The position numbers and the translations under genes are program-made. Below are positions 24,203 through 35,959 of a DNA stretch of 64,000 nucleotides, piece after piece. The stretch comes from Sclerotinia nivalis (Eukaryota; Ascomycota; Leotiomycetes; Helotiales; Sclerotiniaceae). Below the pieces are notes generated by a model, which saw only the letters and a program-made list of their open reading frames with translations, did no database searches and was not told where the DNA came from. The stretch is taken from contig JAPEIS010000010.1 in NCBI GenBank assembly GCA_029531795.1, forward strand, positions 1,178,001 through 1,242,000, read 5' to 3'. Numbering within the stretch: position 1 is the first letter of the stretch; every line of letters starts with the position of its first letter.

Positions 24203-24482
24203 AGGGGGCAGGAATGATGGTCTGGCTGTATGGGAGTGTGCATCGGTATCAGGTTCAGTGTGCGGTGAAGGTAGAAAGTAGGAGAGAAGTCTAGTTAAAG
24301 ACAACAGAATTGGAGGTTTCCATGAACACAGATATCGGGAGCCTGAAATAGGGTCGCAAGAAGGTATTTAAAGTATGGAAAATGGAAAGTCCATTTGCTA
24401 TCAAAAATTATATCACTAGGAGGTTGGAGGTACCTCCTTCATCATACAGGTTTAAATCCTTAACGATATCCATTGCAACAAA

Positions 24483-25380
24483 CTACATGAAATCATCTAA
24501 GAAATCCTCCCCTCTATCTTGATTATTGGCCTCTTCATCATCATCCTGAACAAATAAATCATCATATGCATGATCCTTCTGCCACTTCTTTTCCTTATAC
24601 TCCTGAGCCTGTCTCGCCTCTTGTTTCCTCTGATTCCAAATTAGTATATCTAAAGATCCGAAGACACAAATTACGTACCCGTTCCAACAGAGCAGCTTGA
24701 TCCTTCTTTCTAGCAGCCTTCAACTTCTCTTCCTTCTCCATTGCCAAATCTGGGAACTTTTCAACCTTGGTCTTGTTCAAACGGTTGACTATTGGATTTT
24801 CCCTTGCAGGAACCATAATCCTCTTAACCTAATACCAAAACGTCTCAATATCACGTAATACATTAAATCATTGAATCGAAATGAACTACTCACAGTTTTC
24901 TGATTCTTAAAACTAACTTGTCCAACTGCCATACTCCCATCCTTCTTCAAGTTTGACCATGGCGTATAGATAATCGTAATATTATCCTTCTTATTACCTA
25001 TCTCAAAATCATCAATTCACATATCCTCACTACGCATCCCACTTCTCTTCCCCAAATCTCCATCCTCACCTACCTTCAATAGAATTGGCTTTGGTAAGTT
25101 GCGCACAATCCATCAATAATTCCTCCGGAATAGTTTCCCATGATTCTCCCTCATTCAGACGAAGATAGATATGCGCACTGGACAACTTGTCTACGTGAAA
25201 CCATACATCTTCTTCTAATCCATGCTTGATGAGATCTTCATCTGTGGGGTACCGGTACGTTAACATGTTGATTCTTTGAATTTGGACCAACTGAATGTAT
25301 CTCTTACTTTCAAATTTGTCTTTTCCAGCATAGATATATGCTGCTGGAGAAACGGTATTGGAGGTGTAATAATACACCAT
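24483..25380 (-). CDS. CCDC25/Jlp2-type protein with NFACT-R (DUF814) domain
   Basis: Homologue of human CCDC25 and yeast Jlp2. Five exons join in phase: 25380-25308, 25241-25074, 24997-24894, 24828-24679 and 24629-24483, giving 213 residues. It starts [20 protein letters not shown] and continues [29 protein letters not shown] and [15 protein letters not shown], the NFACT-R fold shared with NFACT/Rqc2. [14 protein letters not shown] and [10 protein letters not shown] follow. The last third is a charged helix ([35 protein letters not shown]) ending in an acidic tail. The family is linked to tRNA or RNA binding by domain similarity; the cellular role in fungi is unclear. It is head-to-head with uL3m. 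Confidence 0.9.
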
Positions 25381-25560
25381 TTTGTTATATCGTAAGTCTT
25401 TCCATAAAGTTGTGCTTGTCTACGTTGTAAATGTGAAGTCCGGTTTCGTTTCTGATATTGACCGCACTCTGAGCACATCCTGGTCACCGTATAAAGATTT
25501 TCTCCCCCTCCCCATCCATCACCAAATCTCCAATTAAGCTTCCACCCCAACCCAAACAGC
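25381..25560. promoter_or_regulatory. Divergent promoter of the CCDC25-like gene and uL3m
   Basis: Only 180 nt separate the two start codons, so 5' UTRs and promoters must be very short or overlap. A C-rich stretch lies just before the uL3m start. Confidence 0.6.
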
Positions 25561-26496
25561 ATGGCGCCCAAACTCCCCACCAGCTGGGTGCAAATCCCAC
25601 CTTCGTTTCTCCTTCCCGAATCCCTCCTCCCACTCATAACCAAACGCGGCGTAAAATATGGTTGGACGACGGCCCCTCCTCGCTCCCACCCTGAACGCTT
25701 CAACCAGCAAAGTGCCGGTTTACCCATCCTCTCCGCCTCTTCAACCGCTGCTCTCGCCCGCAAAGATTTCACCCTCCCTTTACGCACCGGCGCCCTCGGT
25801 ATCAAAAAAGGAATGACCGCCCTCTACGATCCCGAAACCGGTGTTCGCACACCATGTACCGTTGTCCAACTAGATCGCGTACAAGTCGTTGCGCATAAGA
25901 CCCGAGAAAAGAATGGGTATTATGCGGTTCAAGTCGGAGCTGGCTGGAAACACCCTAGCAATGTTACGAGGCCCGAATTGGGACATTTTGAAGCGGGTGA
26001 AGTGGCGCCGAAGAGACACATGGCTGAATTTCGTGTGAAGAATGAGGGGGGATTACTAGAGGTTGGGAGGAGTATTGGAGCGGAGTGGTTTATAGAGGGA
26101 CAGTTTGTGGATGCGAGAGCGAATAGTAGGGGAATGGGATTTGCAGGAGGAATGAAGAAATGGGGTTGGAGTGGTCAGCCGGCTAGTCATGGTAATTCGA
26201 AGAATCATAGGACGATGGGTAGTGCAGGTGCAAGTCAGGGAAGTGGTTCGAGAGTTCATCCGGGAAAGAGGATGGCGGGACGTATGGGAAATCATCAAGT
26301 TACAATTCAGAATGTGAAGGTTCTGAAGGTGGATGCTGAGAAGGGTTTGGTGATCTTGAATGGGTGTATTGCGGGCCCAGATGGATGTGTTGTGAAGATT
26401 CAAGATGCTATTAAGAAGCCATGGCCAAAGATATCATCGATACCTGCTCTGTTGGGAGAAGCTAAGGAGCCAGCGAAGATAGCTGCTGCTGCATGA
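25561..26496 (+). CDS. Mitochondrial large-subunit ribosomal protein uL3m (MRPL3/yeast MRPL9)
   Basis: A structural protein of the mitochondrial 54S subunit, near the peptidyl-transferase entrance. It is an intronless frame of 311 residues. The N-terminal 60 residues are a basic/hydroxylated targeting extension. The uL3 core starts at RTGALGIKKGMTALYDPETG (about residue 77). It carries YYAVQVGAGWKHPSNVTRPE, the loop RGMGFAGGMKKWGWSGQPAS with HGNSKNHRTMGSAGASQGSG, and the conserved RVHPGKRMAGRMG. An Ala-rich tail ends the protein. Codons shift from C-rich in the 5' third to more AT-rich later. No start other than 25561 is plausible. Confidence 0.95.
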   Translation: MAPKLPTSWVQIPPSFLLPESLLPLITKRGVKYGWTTAPPRSHPERFNQQSAGLPILSASSTAALARKDFTLPLRTGALGIKKGMTALYDPETGVRTPCTVVQLDRVQVVAHKTREKNGYYAVQVGAGWKHPSNVTRPELGHFEAGEVAPKRHMAEFRVKNEGGLLEVGRSIGAEWFIEGQFVDARANSRGMGFAGGMKKWGWSGQPASHGNSKNHRTMGSAGASQGSGSRVHPGKRMAGRMGNHQVTIQNVKVLKVDAEKGLVILNGCIAGPDGCVVKIQDAIKKPWPKISSIPALLGEAKEPAKIAAAA

Positions 26497-26809
26497 GTTG
26501 AATGTTTTACTTTGTAATATTTGTATGAATACATGGCATATACAGGCGTTTTAGAGCAGAACCCTTTAACGCCAATCCAATGACCTTTTTCCTGCAACCA
26601 TTTAAGCCTACTATCATCATCACCTTGACACATTTACATGCGCTTATCCATACACCCCAGTCATGAGTGGTATCCATCATCGCCATTGTGTAACCTACCC
26701 GGCTGACCATATTTCAGTTGACTTGTGCAGAGAGTCCCTCGATCTCATTTTTAACACGCCTCTCCTCTCTGATAACACACCCTCCCTACCTAACCCATGG
26801 TTCCACACT
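26497..26809. other. Convergent spacer, uL3m and COA1-like gene
   Basis: About 310 nt. It should hold both 3' UTRs and has no other supportable content. Confidence 0.45.
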
Positions 26810-27518
26810 CTATCCAGACAAAGTGGGCGCATAACTTCCTCTACCTGGCTCCGCTGACCTCTCCTCCACGTCTTCAATTCCCTTAAACGGATCCTCCCCA
26901 TCCAACAAATCAATCTTGACCTTCTCGTCCCCCTCCCCACCCTCCAAACTCCACTCTGTCGTCTCAAACATTCCTTGTCTGGTAGGTCTAAAACTCGTAA
27001 ACCTCATTGTCCCACTCCTCTTCGTCCCTTTGACCTCAAACTGTATATCGATCCTGCCATGCAATTGATTCATCTCTCCCCAAATCCACGGCATCTTATG
27101 CGCAAAATATATCTCATCACCGAGGAATTCGCGCGCTTTGGGTGATGTGCGTAGCGCGTAGAGTGTGGATGATACGACAGAGGATGAGGATTTTTGGTAG
27201 TTGAAGATGGCGAGGGTGCTGGAGATTAGGAAGGCGAGGAATATGGGAATTGAGCGAACCCATTTCATGCCATTCTCGGGAAGCTCTTGAGTCCCTGTTA
27301 GTAGGTTCCTTATCTTGATCTCCACCCTCCATTGTTGAAGCCAGGAAGGAAAAATTACCAGGTAATTCCCGATCTCCCCTCCTCTCCATCAAGGGACCAT
27401 CTCCAGCTTTCGGTGCCGCAACTAATGTTCTTCTCTGGACAAGGTTCCTCGCATTGTTTACATAGTTTATTCTCAATCTAGGCAAAACCCTCGAGCTTCG
27501 TAGTAACCGTGGTAGCAT
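26810..27518 (-). CDS. Cytochrome c oxidase assembly factor COA1-like (DUF1783)
   Basis: A mitochondrial inner-membrane protein of the Coa1/DUF1783 family, which in yeast acts in early Cox1 maturation. Exons are 27518-27359 and 27285-26810, giving 211 residues. The N-terminus is an Arg-rich presequence (LPRLLRSSRVLPRLRINYVN). One transmembrane helix follows (SIPIFLAFLISSTLAIFNYQ), then the family core SSTLYALRTSPKAREFLGDE, PWIWGEMNQLHGRIDIQFEV and GTMRFTSFRP. The exact acceptor is the least certain point. AAG|AG at about 27285 keeps the frame and lies a reasonable distance from the CTAAC branch point; an AG three bases after that branch point is too close. It is divergent from the membrane-protein gene at 27746. 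Confidence 0.87.
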
Positions 27519-27745
27519 TTTGTTGTATGATATATGGCTTTAACAATTGCAAGCAAAGGTTGCAGAATGGAGGGGGCTAGAATTGATCATTCGATGTGAC
27601 CCGCTAAAAAGTTTCCGTGAAGTGTGGCGCACATGCGAGGCTGACAGCTCTGTGCAAGGCTCGAGCTCCAGCTTCATGTTTCAATTCTATGGTTTAATTG
27701 TTTGTCAAGATATTATACATATTTGGGTTATAGCAAGTTTTGAAA
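27519..27745. promoter_or_regulatory. Divergent promoter of the COA1-like and membrane-protein genes
   Basis: 227 nt between divergent start codons, so the two promoters must overlap. No recognisable element can be named. Confidence 0.5.
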
Positions 27746-28463
27746 ATGGAACAAACTACTGCTCGTCTACGCAGGACATTTCGCTATCCCACAGATAATG
27801 ATTCCGATGACTCGTTGCCAGAAGCTCTCGATGAAGAAGGTACACCTGAACCCCGCTATCCATCTCTCCATCACATCATTCCAAAACTAACCCTCTCTCC
27901 CTCTAGAACAAGACAAGCTAATTCAACATCTCGCCGCCCTCCACACAAAATACAACACCGTCTACGCGCGACTTCTCCTCTGCCTTCCTCTCATAAGCAT
28001 CATTCCATACCTCCTCACCCTCTTCTCCCCAGCCACCTCTCTTCTCAGTATCCTCTCCATTACCTCGCTCTTGTGCACCGCTTTCCTCGTTTACTCTTTA
28101 CCTCCTGAGAAAACATCGATAGCTATACTCGACAACTTCAATCGACCATCCCAAGATTCCCCTCTGTCAAAAACAGGAGGAGTTCTAGGAGTCAACACAG
28201 TCGACGACGGACCTCTTCTAACATACCTTCCAACACTCAATCTCCTTCTCAGTTTGATCCTCGGAGTTCTAGGGACTATTGTCAAATCTAAACACAGATC
28301 AAATTCCAGAATCGTCGATGCGGAGACAGATATATGGTGGACCGGATTCGAATGGTTACCCTTAGGAATCTACGCCGTGGTACTGCTAGCAAAAACCGTA
28401 ATGGGGAGTGTAAATCCCGAAGAGGAGTTGGGGAGTTTGAGATATAGATATAAGGGAGCTTGA
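27746..28463 (+). CDS. Multi-pass membrane protein of unknown function
   Basis: Exons 27746-27839 and 27907-28463 (GAAG|GTACAC...CTCTAG|AA) give 216 residues. The N-terminus is acidic and soluble (MEQTTARLRRTF, DNDSDDSLPEALDEE). A pair of adjacent hydrophobic helices follows (LLLCLPLISIIPYLLTLF and LLSILSITSLLCTAFLVYSL). A third is LLTYLPTLNLLLSLILGVLG, and a fourth weaker one (WLPLGIYAVVLLAKTVMG) precedes a basic tail RYRYKGA. I do not recognise the family. Because it shares a promoter with a COA1-like gene, an organelle role is possible, but nothing in the sequence shows it. Confidence 0.8.
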
Positions 28464-28612
28464 AGAGTGTTACATCTACACTAGTAATCTCAAAACTTCG
28501 GAATGTCCTTTTGAATCACTATGTCAAATTTGAACATTTGATACTATCATCTCATTTATTTTACTGTCAAATCTTTTGTTGTGCGTCTATAACAATTTTC
28601 TGGTGATTTTAC

Positions 28613-28864
28613 ATGAAAGCTCTTGAATTCCAGCTTTATATATCGGCCGTTCTGTCTCTATTCTATCCTTGGTGGGGCTATCCAACGTTGTATAGCTACA
28701 ACAATGTCATTAATAGACCAGACGAATACTCAAGTATGTTGATTCTGGGATTGGAGATTGGATACCTACTCTTTTACAATCTTTCATGGCTTATGAGCTA
28801 TGGCTGTAATTTCCGACCTGTGGACCAACAGCGTCAACGAAGAGAAGCACAAGTGGATGCCTAG
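28613..28864 (+). CDS. Possible small ORF, 83 residues
   Basis: An ATG-started frame 150 nt after the membrane-protein gene. It contains LYISAVLSLFYPWWGYPTLY, a second hydrophobic segment (MLILGLEIGYLLFYNLSWLM) and a charged tail (RQRREAQVDA). The tail and the two putative membrane segments look more protein-like than most short frames here, but there is no intron, known family or other support. It may simply be in the 3' UTR. Confidence 0.25.
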   Translation: MKALEFQLYISAVLSLFYPWWGYPTLYSYNNVINRPDEYSSMLILGLEIGYLLFYNLSWLMSYGCNFRPVDQQRQRREAQVDA

Positions 28865-29570
28865 AAATGCAGAAACCTCTCATTTCACTGCAACATCTCA
28901 ACTTGAAAATTCGTAGCAAAACTATCAACCATTTATTCTCAAATGAAAGCCAACATCAGAAAGAACGTTGCGGGCAAAACACACAAACTCTTTTCATATC
29001 AGGGGACTAAAGCCCCTCAATTTTAGCGAGGAGTAAACGAAGAGAGTGGCGGATTATTACCCAGTGTACGGTATCTTTTATGTTTATTTTCTTTCTCCCG
29101 AGATATTAATTTTATACCACATCGAGTTATTAGGATGAAATATTGGATGGGATAATGGATGAGAAAGAGATTGGCGGAGAGGCAATACAAATGGAATAGT
29201 AAAATTTGAGCCTCGAATAAATAGTTGATGTAGGAAATACGTTGGTGGCAAAAGAGTTCGGATGAGAAGGTTTTGGATTGATAGATAAATAAATGAGTAA
29301 ATGAGTGAATAAGTGCTGTATTGAGAGCAGTTAATAAGGCTGAGGCGAGGAATAGGATGATTGTCTCTAGAAACTTCCTACCTATTACCTAGTACTCCAA
29401 ACATACATTCACAGCACCTACTACACCAACACAAACACATGAGACATCACAACTCAACATTCCAAAAACATTTTTTTTAATTCTTACATTTGGATTCCTC
29501 CCATCAGAACTAAACTCCCATCCACAATCCCAGCAATCCCATCATCTAAGCTATTATTATACCCAGTTAT
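28865..29570. other. Spacer before the NUC-2 3' end
   Basis: AT-rich DNA with no supportable gene. A (AAATGAGT)-like imperfect run lies near 29287-29316. Confidence 0.4.
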
Positions 29571-32500
29571 CTACATATCAATACTTTCATTGAACCTCAA
29601 GACGCCATTTGCCTTCAGAACCCCATCGACGCCATCCGGTAATGGTGGGAACGGATCATTGTATGACCTCTTCTCATCTACCGGCTCCGCGGATTTGTCA
29701 ATCACTAATACGAGTCCTTGTGATTTGATTGCTTCGATTAATGCTGGTACCATATCCTAATATTTGTTAGTTAGTGAATTCAAATTTTAATGATAAAGTA
29801 AAGAAAGGTAGAGAGTGAGATATGATGGGATTTTTTAGATTGCTGAAAAAACTTACCAAAAGTCTAGAAGAACAAACCAAACCCATGAAATTATTATTCT
29901 TCGCAACCCTGACCGATTCTTTAATAGAAGTGGTTCTCCTTCCACTAATTTCCACTCCCACATGTTGACTCAATTCCCCTTCACGGCCCAGATCATTGCA
30001 CAAGAACACGGGATAGTTGGGTTGTTTCCAATTGAGGGTTGTGCAGATGGTAGGGTTGTATGAACTAAAAACGATCGACCTCATTGCATCCGGGGATCTT
30101 TCTCGGAGAGTTCTTGCGTGGTCAAAAACCACTGTGAGAATGGCGTCACCAAATGCGTTGATGTTTACGGTGGGGCTCAATTGCATACGTTTTTCTTCTT
30201 CCAAAGTTGGATACAAGATTTGGAGGTTAGCATGCATGCCTTTTGGGAGTAAGGAAAGTGCGTCTTCGAGAGATACAGCAGATGCCGTGAGTATGGCATG
30301 AATCTCGGTAACGTTTTCCAATGGCATCCCAGGTAAAGCAGATAGATCCTTAGCTAATCTACTTTGAGTTGATCCAGCACTTATGAATTGAGCATAAGTT
30401 AGACGACAAACTGGAAATTCAATATGGCTGTAGATAATGTTCCAGCGTGGCCAAAGAACTGGGACTCCATCACACGTGTGTTGGACAAAAAGTTGAATAT
30501 AGTCTCCAGACAAACTTGATCCAGTAATAAAAGCACTTGGTCTTGAGTCGAATTGACTCGTAGCCTTCCAATAGGTTTCGAAATCTGTGATTTCCAGTGG
30601 TTTGCCTTGAAATGGTTTGATTACTTGGAAATTGAAGGTAATTTGTCCGATAGCTCTTAAGCGTGGATCGAATAAGGGTAAGCAACAACGACCGGAACTG
30701 CTTTCCAGTGCTCGAAAGGTACTAGGTAATGCGACAGTCTTTGCAATGACTTTGGCACCATATGTGGGAAAGACATCGAAATCGATGGCGAAAGATTCTA
30801 AATTATCAATTTGAAATGAAACAAGTCGGGTATCTTCCTGAAATGGGAGTAAAATATTCTTGGGTATCAAGTCCGAAAGTTTGGAAGAAATGGTGAGGCG
30901 CGCTGCAGGATATTTGCTGTCATGGAAGAAGATCATCGGTTGCTCCCCATTTTCTTCCACAAAGCTGATTTGAATGAAAGTTTTTGTGTCAAGGAAATTA
31001 TGACCATATCGTCGTAATGGAATAATGGGAGGTGGTAATTCCAAATCGGGGATACCATCAGCATCAATGCTCATCGGCATGGGAGCACTGCTTCCCATTG
31101 TGGGTGCAATAATTGGAACTGAAATAGCCTTTTCATCTCTGGACGATTGTGGAATTGAGGACAAGAGTCTCATACACTCCATATATCCTTCCCATGCCGC
31201 ATAATACATAGCAGAAAGATCTTTTTCGTCACGGATATGCATCTCAACCCCAACATCCAATAAAGTTTGCATGCATGGTACGTTTCCTTCACTGGCTGCG
31301 TGGAAGAGCGGTGTCCATGAGTAAAGTTTGTCGATTTGATTGAGATCTGCGCCATAACTTTTCAACAAGAGAAGTAGCTGTGGTGTCTGACCAGATCGTG
31401 CAACGAGATGTTGAGGATATAGTCCTTCAGCATCTGGAAGGATTTTGGCACCGTGTTGAAGAAGAAGTTCAACGATTGCGATAGAGCCATGTTCACAGGC
31501 CAAATTCAGAGGAACATGATCTGCATCGGATATCGGGTCAATTCTGGCAGATCGGTCAAGTAACCTCTGAGCACATTCTATATGACCGTGAATAATCGCA
31601 TGGATAAGTGGAGTGTAGTTGTCGTGATCTATCAGATCAATTGTAGAATGATCGGCTAGAGAAGCGAAGCTCATTAGCTTCTACAAATAAAGCAGTTAGG
31701 GGGAAAACATACCATTCAGCAACTCCTCCATCATATCAAGTCGGCCATGCATACACGCATAATGCAATGGTACGCGCCCATATACGTCAGTTCGGCTGAC
31801 CGTTACTCCCTTAGAAAGTCCAACGCTCAATACAAAACTGTTACCATAAATCGTAGCTTGATGGAGACAATTGCGCTCATTTATATCATCTTCGGACTGT
31901 ACATCAACCAAGGCAGTATCCAAAAGTAGCTGCAATGACTGCTTATGGCCTTCACTGACAGCTGCAAGGAATGTTCGAGTGATTCTTTCCATTAATGCCA
32001 TATCCATGGTACCACTAGGATCCGTCGCGATCTTCATACGTTGAAGGAGATCTTTCAAAGAGTCAAGATTTCCGGAAATGACAGCTTCCAATAATAAGGT
32101 GTCGGCGTCACCTTCATCGGTACCTAGTAAGTGTTGACTGCTCACGATATGTTCTTGACTTCTCTCAAAGCTAACATTGTCGCCTTCAGACCAAGCCCCA
32201 AGCTCTTGTAAGCTCATAGTGGCCTGGTCAGATAATTCACTGATAGCAGTCGCATCAAAGAATGGTTGTACCTCAACGGCTCTTGAAAGATACAGCTCCT
32301 TCGTTTTTGATTTGGAAGTTTTGTCCCATTTTTTTAGGATCTTGGAGAATGCAATACCATTCACCTCGACAAACTGTTGAAGGTTATTCAAATCATTGCC
32401 GAATTGTTGAAAACCTTCTTCCAATGTGGTGAATTTCGCAGACCGTCTTGAAGTGGTTTGACTACGGGTTTGGAGGACTTTCTTCTTGTCTAGTAAAGTC

Positions 32501-33075
32501 TTCAGCCGAATTTTAAGCTATATTCCATCAGCAGATGAGTCTTTGGTCGAGTTTTGGTGAATGACATACCTCAGCTTCTTTCTGAAGGTAGAAGGCATTG
32601 ACCTTCTCAAGTTCACGTTCCTGTGGGATAATCAGTAAAACATGTGTTTCCAAAGGAAAAAAAGAGTAACGCACCAGTTGGAAGAAGAAGGTTGCCTTAT
32701 TTGCTTGCAATGCGGCTTGGGAATCAAGGACCGGTGTCGAACGGTAAAGTTCATTTTGCGCGAGAATTATGGGTGTAGCAGAAAGCTTTTTGATGAGCTA
32801 TTATGGAGTTAGTAAATGGTAAATGTAGCCTCTTCATCAAGCTACCGTAAGATTCAAAAGCTTGAAGCTTGTTGCTTAGATATCTAGTTGCAGATTAAAA
32901 AATAGTTGAGACGAACCTTCTTCAGAGCTTTATAATTAACGAAACTAGCTGCATACTCGGGCACTTCGAGCTGCCTTTTCTGGATTTGCTTTCCAAACTT
33001 CCTATGCAAGGATAGTTTAGTGGTTATGTCTTCAAAAGAGAGTGAATTGGCTTGAAGTAGGAGTGAAACGTACAT
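29571..33075 (-). CDS. nuc-2: Phosphate-sensing SPX-ankyrin-GDPD regulator, NUC-2/PHO81 homologue
   Basis: Orthologue-type protein of Neurospora NUC-2/yeast Pho81, which inhibits the Pho85-type CDK when phosphate is scarce. Exons are 33075-33074 (only AT of the ATG), 33001-32917, 32797-32675, 32620-32570, 32517-31713, 31655-29857 and 29756-29571, giving 1016 residues (Neurospora NUC-2 is about 1066). The SPX domain begins MKFGKQIQKRQLEVPEYAAS, then YKALKKLIKKLSATP, and continues to about residue 190. Ankyrin repeats run from about 260 to 560 (GRVPLHYACMHGRLDMMEEL, DNYTPLIHAIIHGHIECAQR). The C-terminal GDPD-like part (TVVFDHARTLRERSPDAMRS, IVFSSYNPTICTTLNWKQPN) seems degenerate, as in Pho81. 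At the exon 5-6 join only the acceptor TCTCTAG|CC keeps the ankyrin frame. Confidence 0.92.
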
Positions 33076-34452
33076 GATAGACTGCTTACAGTCTTGAACC
33101 CCTGGGGTAATGAATAACAGAACTGATAAATGGAGGAAGTATGATATTTTCGGATGAAGGCTTGCAGGTGGTGGATCTATCAGATCACATGCAAATCATG
33201 ACTATAAATCATGCAAATGCTACATCCATAAGCCAACAGGAGTATGACGTCGAGAAGTACGAAAGAGTGCGTTTATGAGGTATGAAGACGACCAAAACCA
33301 GATATTCTGTTGTGTGATACACGTGGACCTGCACGAAGCTGTGGTGATCACTTGTATCCGTATTATCGCTACCTTGATACGAAAGTAGAAGCTGATCGGA
33401 TGAGAAGGAGGAATCCTAGTGGTGAAGAAAGTAAGCAGTGAAAGAAGGACTCAAGTACTGTCAATCTATGAAGTTAATGCAATGAAAACACTCTTCGAGA
33501 TTAAATAAATTGAAAATTGATGATGTTCAACTATTTTTTTTTCGTGGGTTCGCTCTAGAGCTCTCGAAGAGAGAAGTTTGTCCAAAAGAGGACTAGTGAG
33601 GGGCAACCGCAACGCCAACAGCAAATGGTTGTGGTTGATTTCCTTTGACCCTTATACCTACTTGGTAGTACTTTCCTAGTAAGATTACCTTTGTGACGTT
33701 TTGATGAATTTGTGTTACTTTATCTTGTATCTTGATTCTTGAGTGTCGAAGATTTATTAGTAAATTTGTGAATCAATTCTAAAAGGGTTTGACCCGGCTA
33801 CTTTCAAGCAAACTGACCAAATTGACCGTTGTCGGTTCTTGCCAGCTTCCTCTTGCTTGCCCACGAGAACCCAGTAAGGAGATAGGTGGGTTAAGGTTTT
33901 CATGCCGCATTCGTGCCTTCCACAGCTATTCCTAGCAAATCATTACCCCACGTGCTAAAACACGAGGCTAACAAGGCTGAGCCGTTGATAAAGGTGGGGT
34001 CGATGGGACGTTCAGATGTTTCTAAATTCACATGTTAGGAAATTTTGGTGAGAGAAGTTTACAAGTCATTCATCAGTGGCGTTCATCGACCCATCATCAC
34101 AGAAACTTCAAAAGTGGGAGGTAGAAATTGGTTAGGTAAAATGTAGAATCAGTTTGCATTGAAAGAGTGAAATCACTATTGGAGTTGGTCCGTCTAGAAT
34201 TTGATGACCGTACTCCTCAGTAAAGCGTCGCTGGCGAATGCTATCTATCAATCATCGAAAGAAGGTTTGTGGATTTAGACATCAATGCAATAAGTAACTC
34301 ATGCTCAATGGTAATGACTCCTGACGAGCCATGTTAGGCCTTATCTCAAGTTCATAGTAGAATCAATTTGGATATCATGAAAAAGTACAAACAAGCTTAT
34401 CCAGCGCCCCTTTGAAAAAGTTTCAGGATTGTGATTATGGATTCTTCGACAC
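33076..34452. other. 1.4-kb upstream region of NUC-2
   Basis: No protein-like frame. It should hold the NUC-2 promoter and 5' leader, and the 3' side of the CUE5-like gene. A run of ten T residues lies near 33532-33541. I found no clear CACGTG/CACGTK phosphate-response box array; isolated CACGTG is present near 33950. Confidence 0.45.
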
Positions 34453-35959
34453 TCAAGACTTGGTGGCCAGCTCCGCTGCGACTTTGTCCTTGGTACCAGA
34501 CGTTTCAGCTGGTTCAGGCTTCTTCGCCGGCTCACCAATATTTTCAGACATTGCTTCAGCTGCTGCTTTCTTGAGCCTTTCCGCATCATCCGTACGAATT
34601 TCTTTACCACCAACTCGATCTTTAGATTCCTTTTCGTCCTCGCTATCTCCAAGACTGAATGGATCATGGTCATTATCGGCGTCACCAATTGGACTTGGCT
34701 CCATGGTATTCAATGGTTGCCATTTACTCTGTTTAGTAGATGGAGTGTTTTCTTTTCCGCCAAGTTTTGGTGAAGTGCGATACAAATCATCTTCCACTGT
34801 AGCATTTTGGAATGATACCTTCCGACCTTCAGGTTTTGGAGCACCAGTGGTTGGTTTGAATAGGTCAGGATTTGCAAGTGGGCGTGTGGATCGACGGGCT
34901 GCAGGTGAATGGTAAGCATTTGCAGAATGACTTGCACGAGAGTCATTACCTTCATGTCTACTGCCATCCACATTCAGCTGCATTCCAGCAAAATCATCAC
35001 CGAGAACCTGGGGATCGGCATCATATCGATTGTAATCTCCACTCTGCCTGCCTTCTCCGCTTCTCCGAGAACGATATTGTGTGTGTTGATTAGAACTGTA
35101 ACCTTGAGTGGAAGATTCCTCCTCTGCGTCATCTCCATCGAGTTTCTTCTTCAAATTGGTAATCCAACTGTTGACCTTACTCTGTGTCTCAAGGAAACCC
35201 TTTCTGAGGTTTTCCTTGATGACTGGGAGATCATCATCAAGGAAGCTGCGTTCTTCCTCCTCATCATACATTTCATTTGGCTTCAGGCCAGTTTGTTTCC
35301 GACCCTGGGGATATGCACCCCTGGAACCGCCTCTAGGTGCATGCGGTCCATACGATGATGATCCTTCATAGTGCTCAGCAAGCTGACGTGCATATTGTTC
35401 ATCGGATTCGAGTTGTGATCGTGGAGTAGAGCCTACTCTTTGCGCTTGTGGACGAGGGGGTTGCGGAGGAGGAACTTCGATAGCGGCATTTGGATCGGAC
35501 ATGCCTATTCATAATAAATATTAGGGATGTGATCTTATGCGACAGGAATACAGACTTACCCAAGAGAGCATTGAAAGCAGGCTCAACACGACCTCCACTA
35601 GCAATCAAAACTGCTTTGACTACCGCTGCATCAATGCTTGGGAAAGCTTCTTTCAAAGTATTTTCTGCTTGCTGTTGGGGGCTCAAAGGGCGCGGAGGCT
35701 TTTGCGGAGGTTGCTCATCTGCGATCTTATTCGATGCCGGTACATCGCCACTGGTAGTACCTTCTTGTACATCGTCGTCGTCCATATCAAATGGCGCTAC
35801 AGTCGTTGGTGATTCTGGAGGAGAACTCCTATTCTGGAAAAAGGAGGTCAGTTAGCAATTAATTCTTTCATAATCCATGTTGAAATAACGCATAAAGTTG
35901 TGGAATCAAGGAATGTATCAACTTACGAGGCTCTCCGAGGTTTTTGTTGGTGCAGACAT
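34453..35959 (-). CDS. CUE-domain ubiquitin-binding protein (CUE5-like)
   Basis: Similar to yeast Cue5, a CUE-domain adaptor that links ubiquitinated aggregates to Atg8 for autophagy. Exons are 35959-35927, 35833-35560 and 35504-34453, giving 452 residues. The first exon codes only MSAPTKTSESL. The CUE domain is LSPQQQAENTLKEAFPSIDA followed by AVVKAVLIASGGRVEPAFNA, then the LLGMSDP loop; the MFP motif of classic CUE domains is replaced by AFP. A Pro-rich stretch, DEQYARQLAEHY, and a conserved NEMYDEEEERSFLDDDLP (acidic, a possible Atg8-interacting region) with IKENLRKGFLETQSKVNSWI follow. The rest is disordered with a charged tail. Confidence 0.88.
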
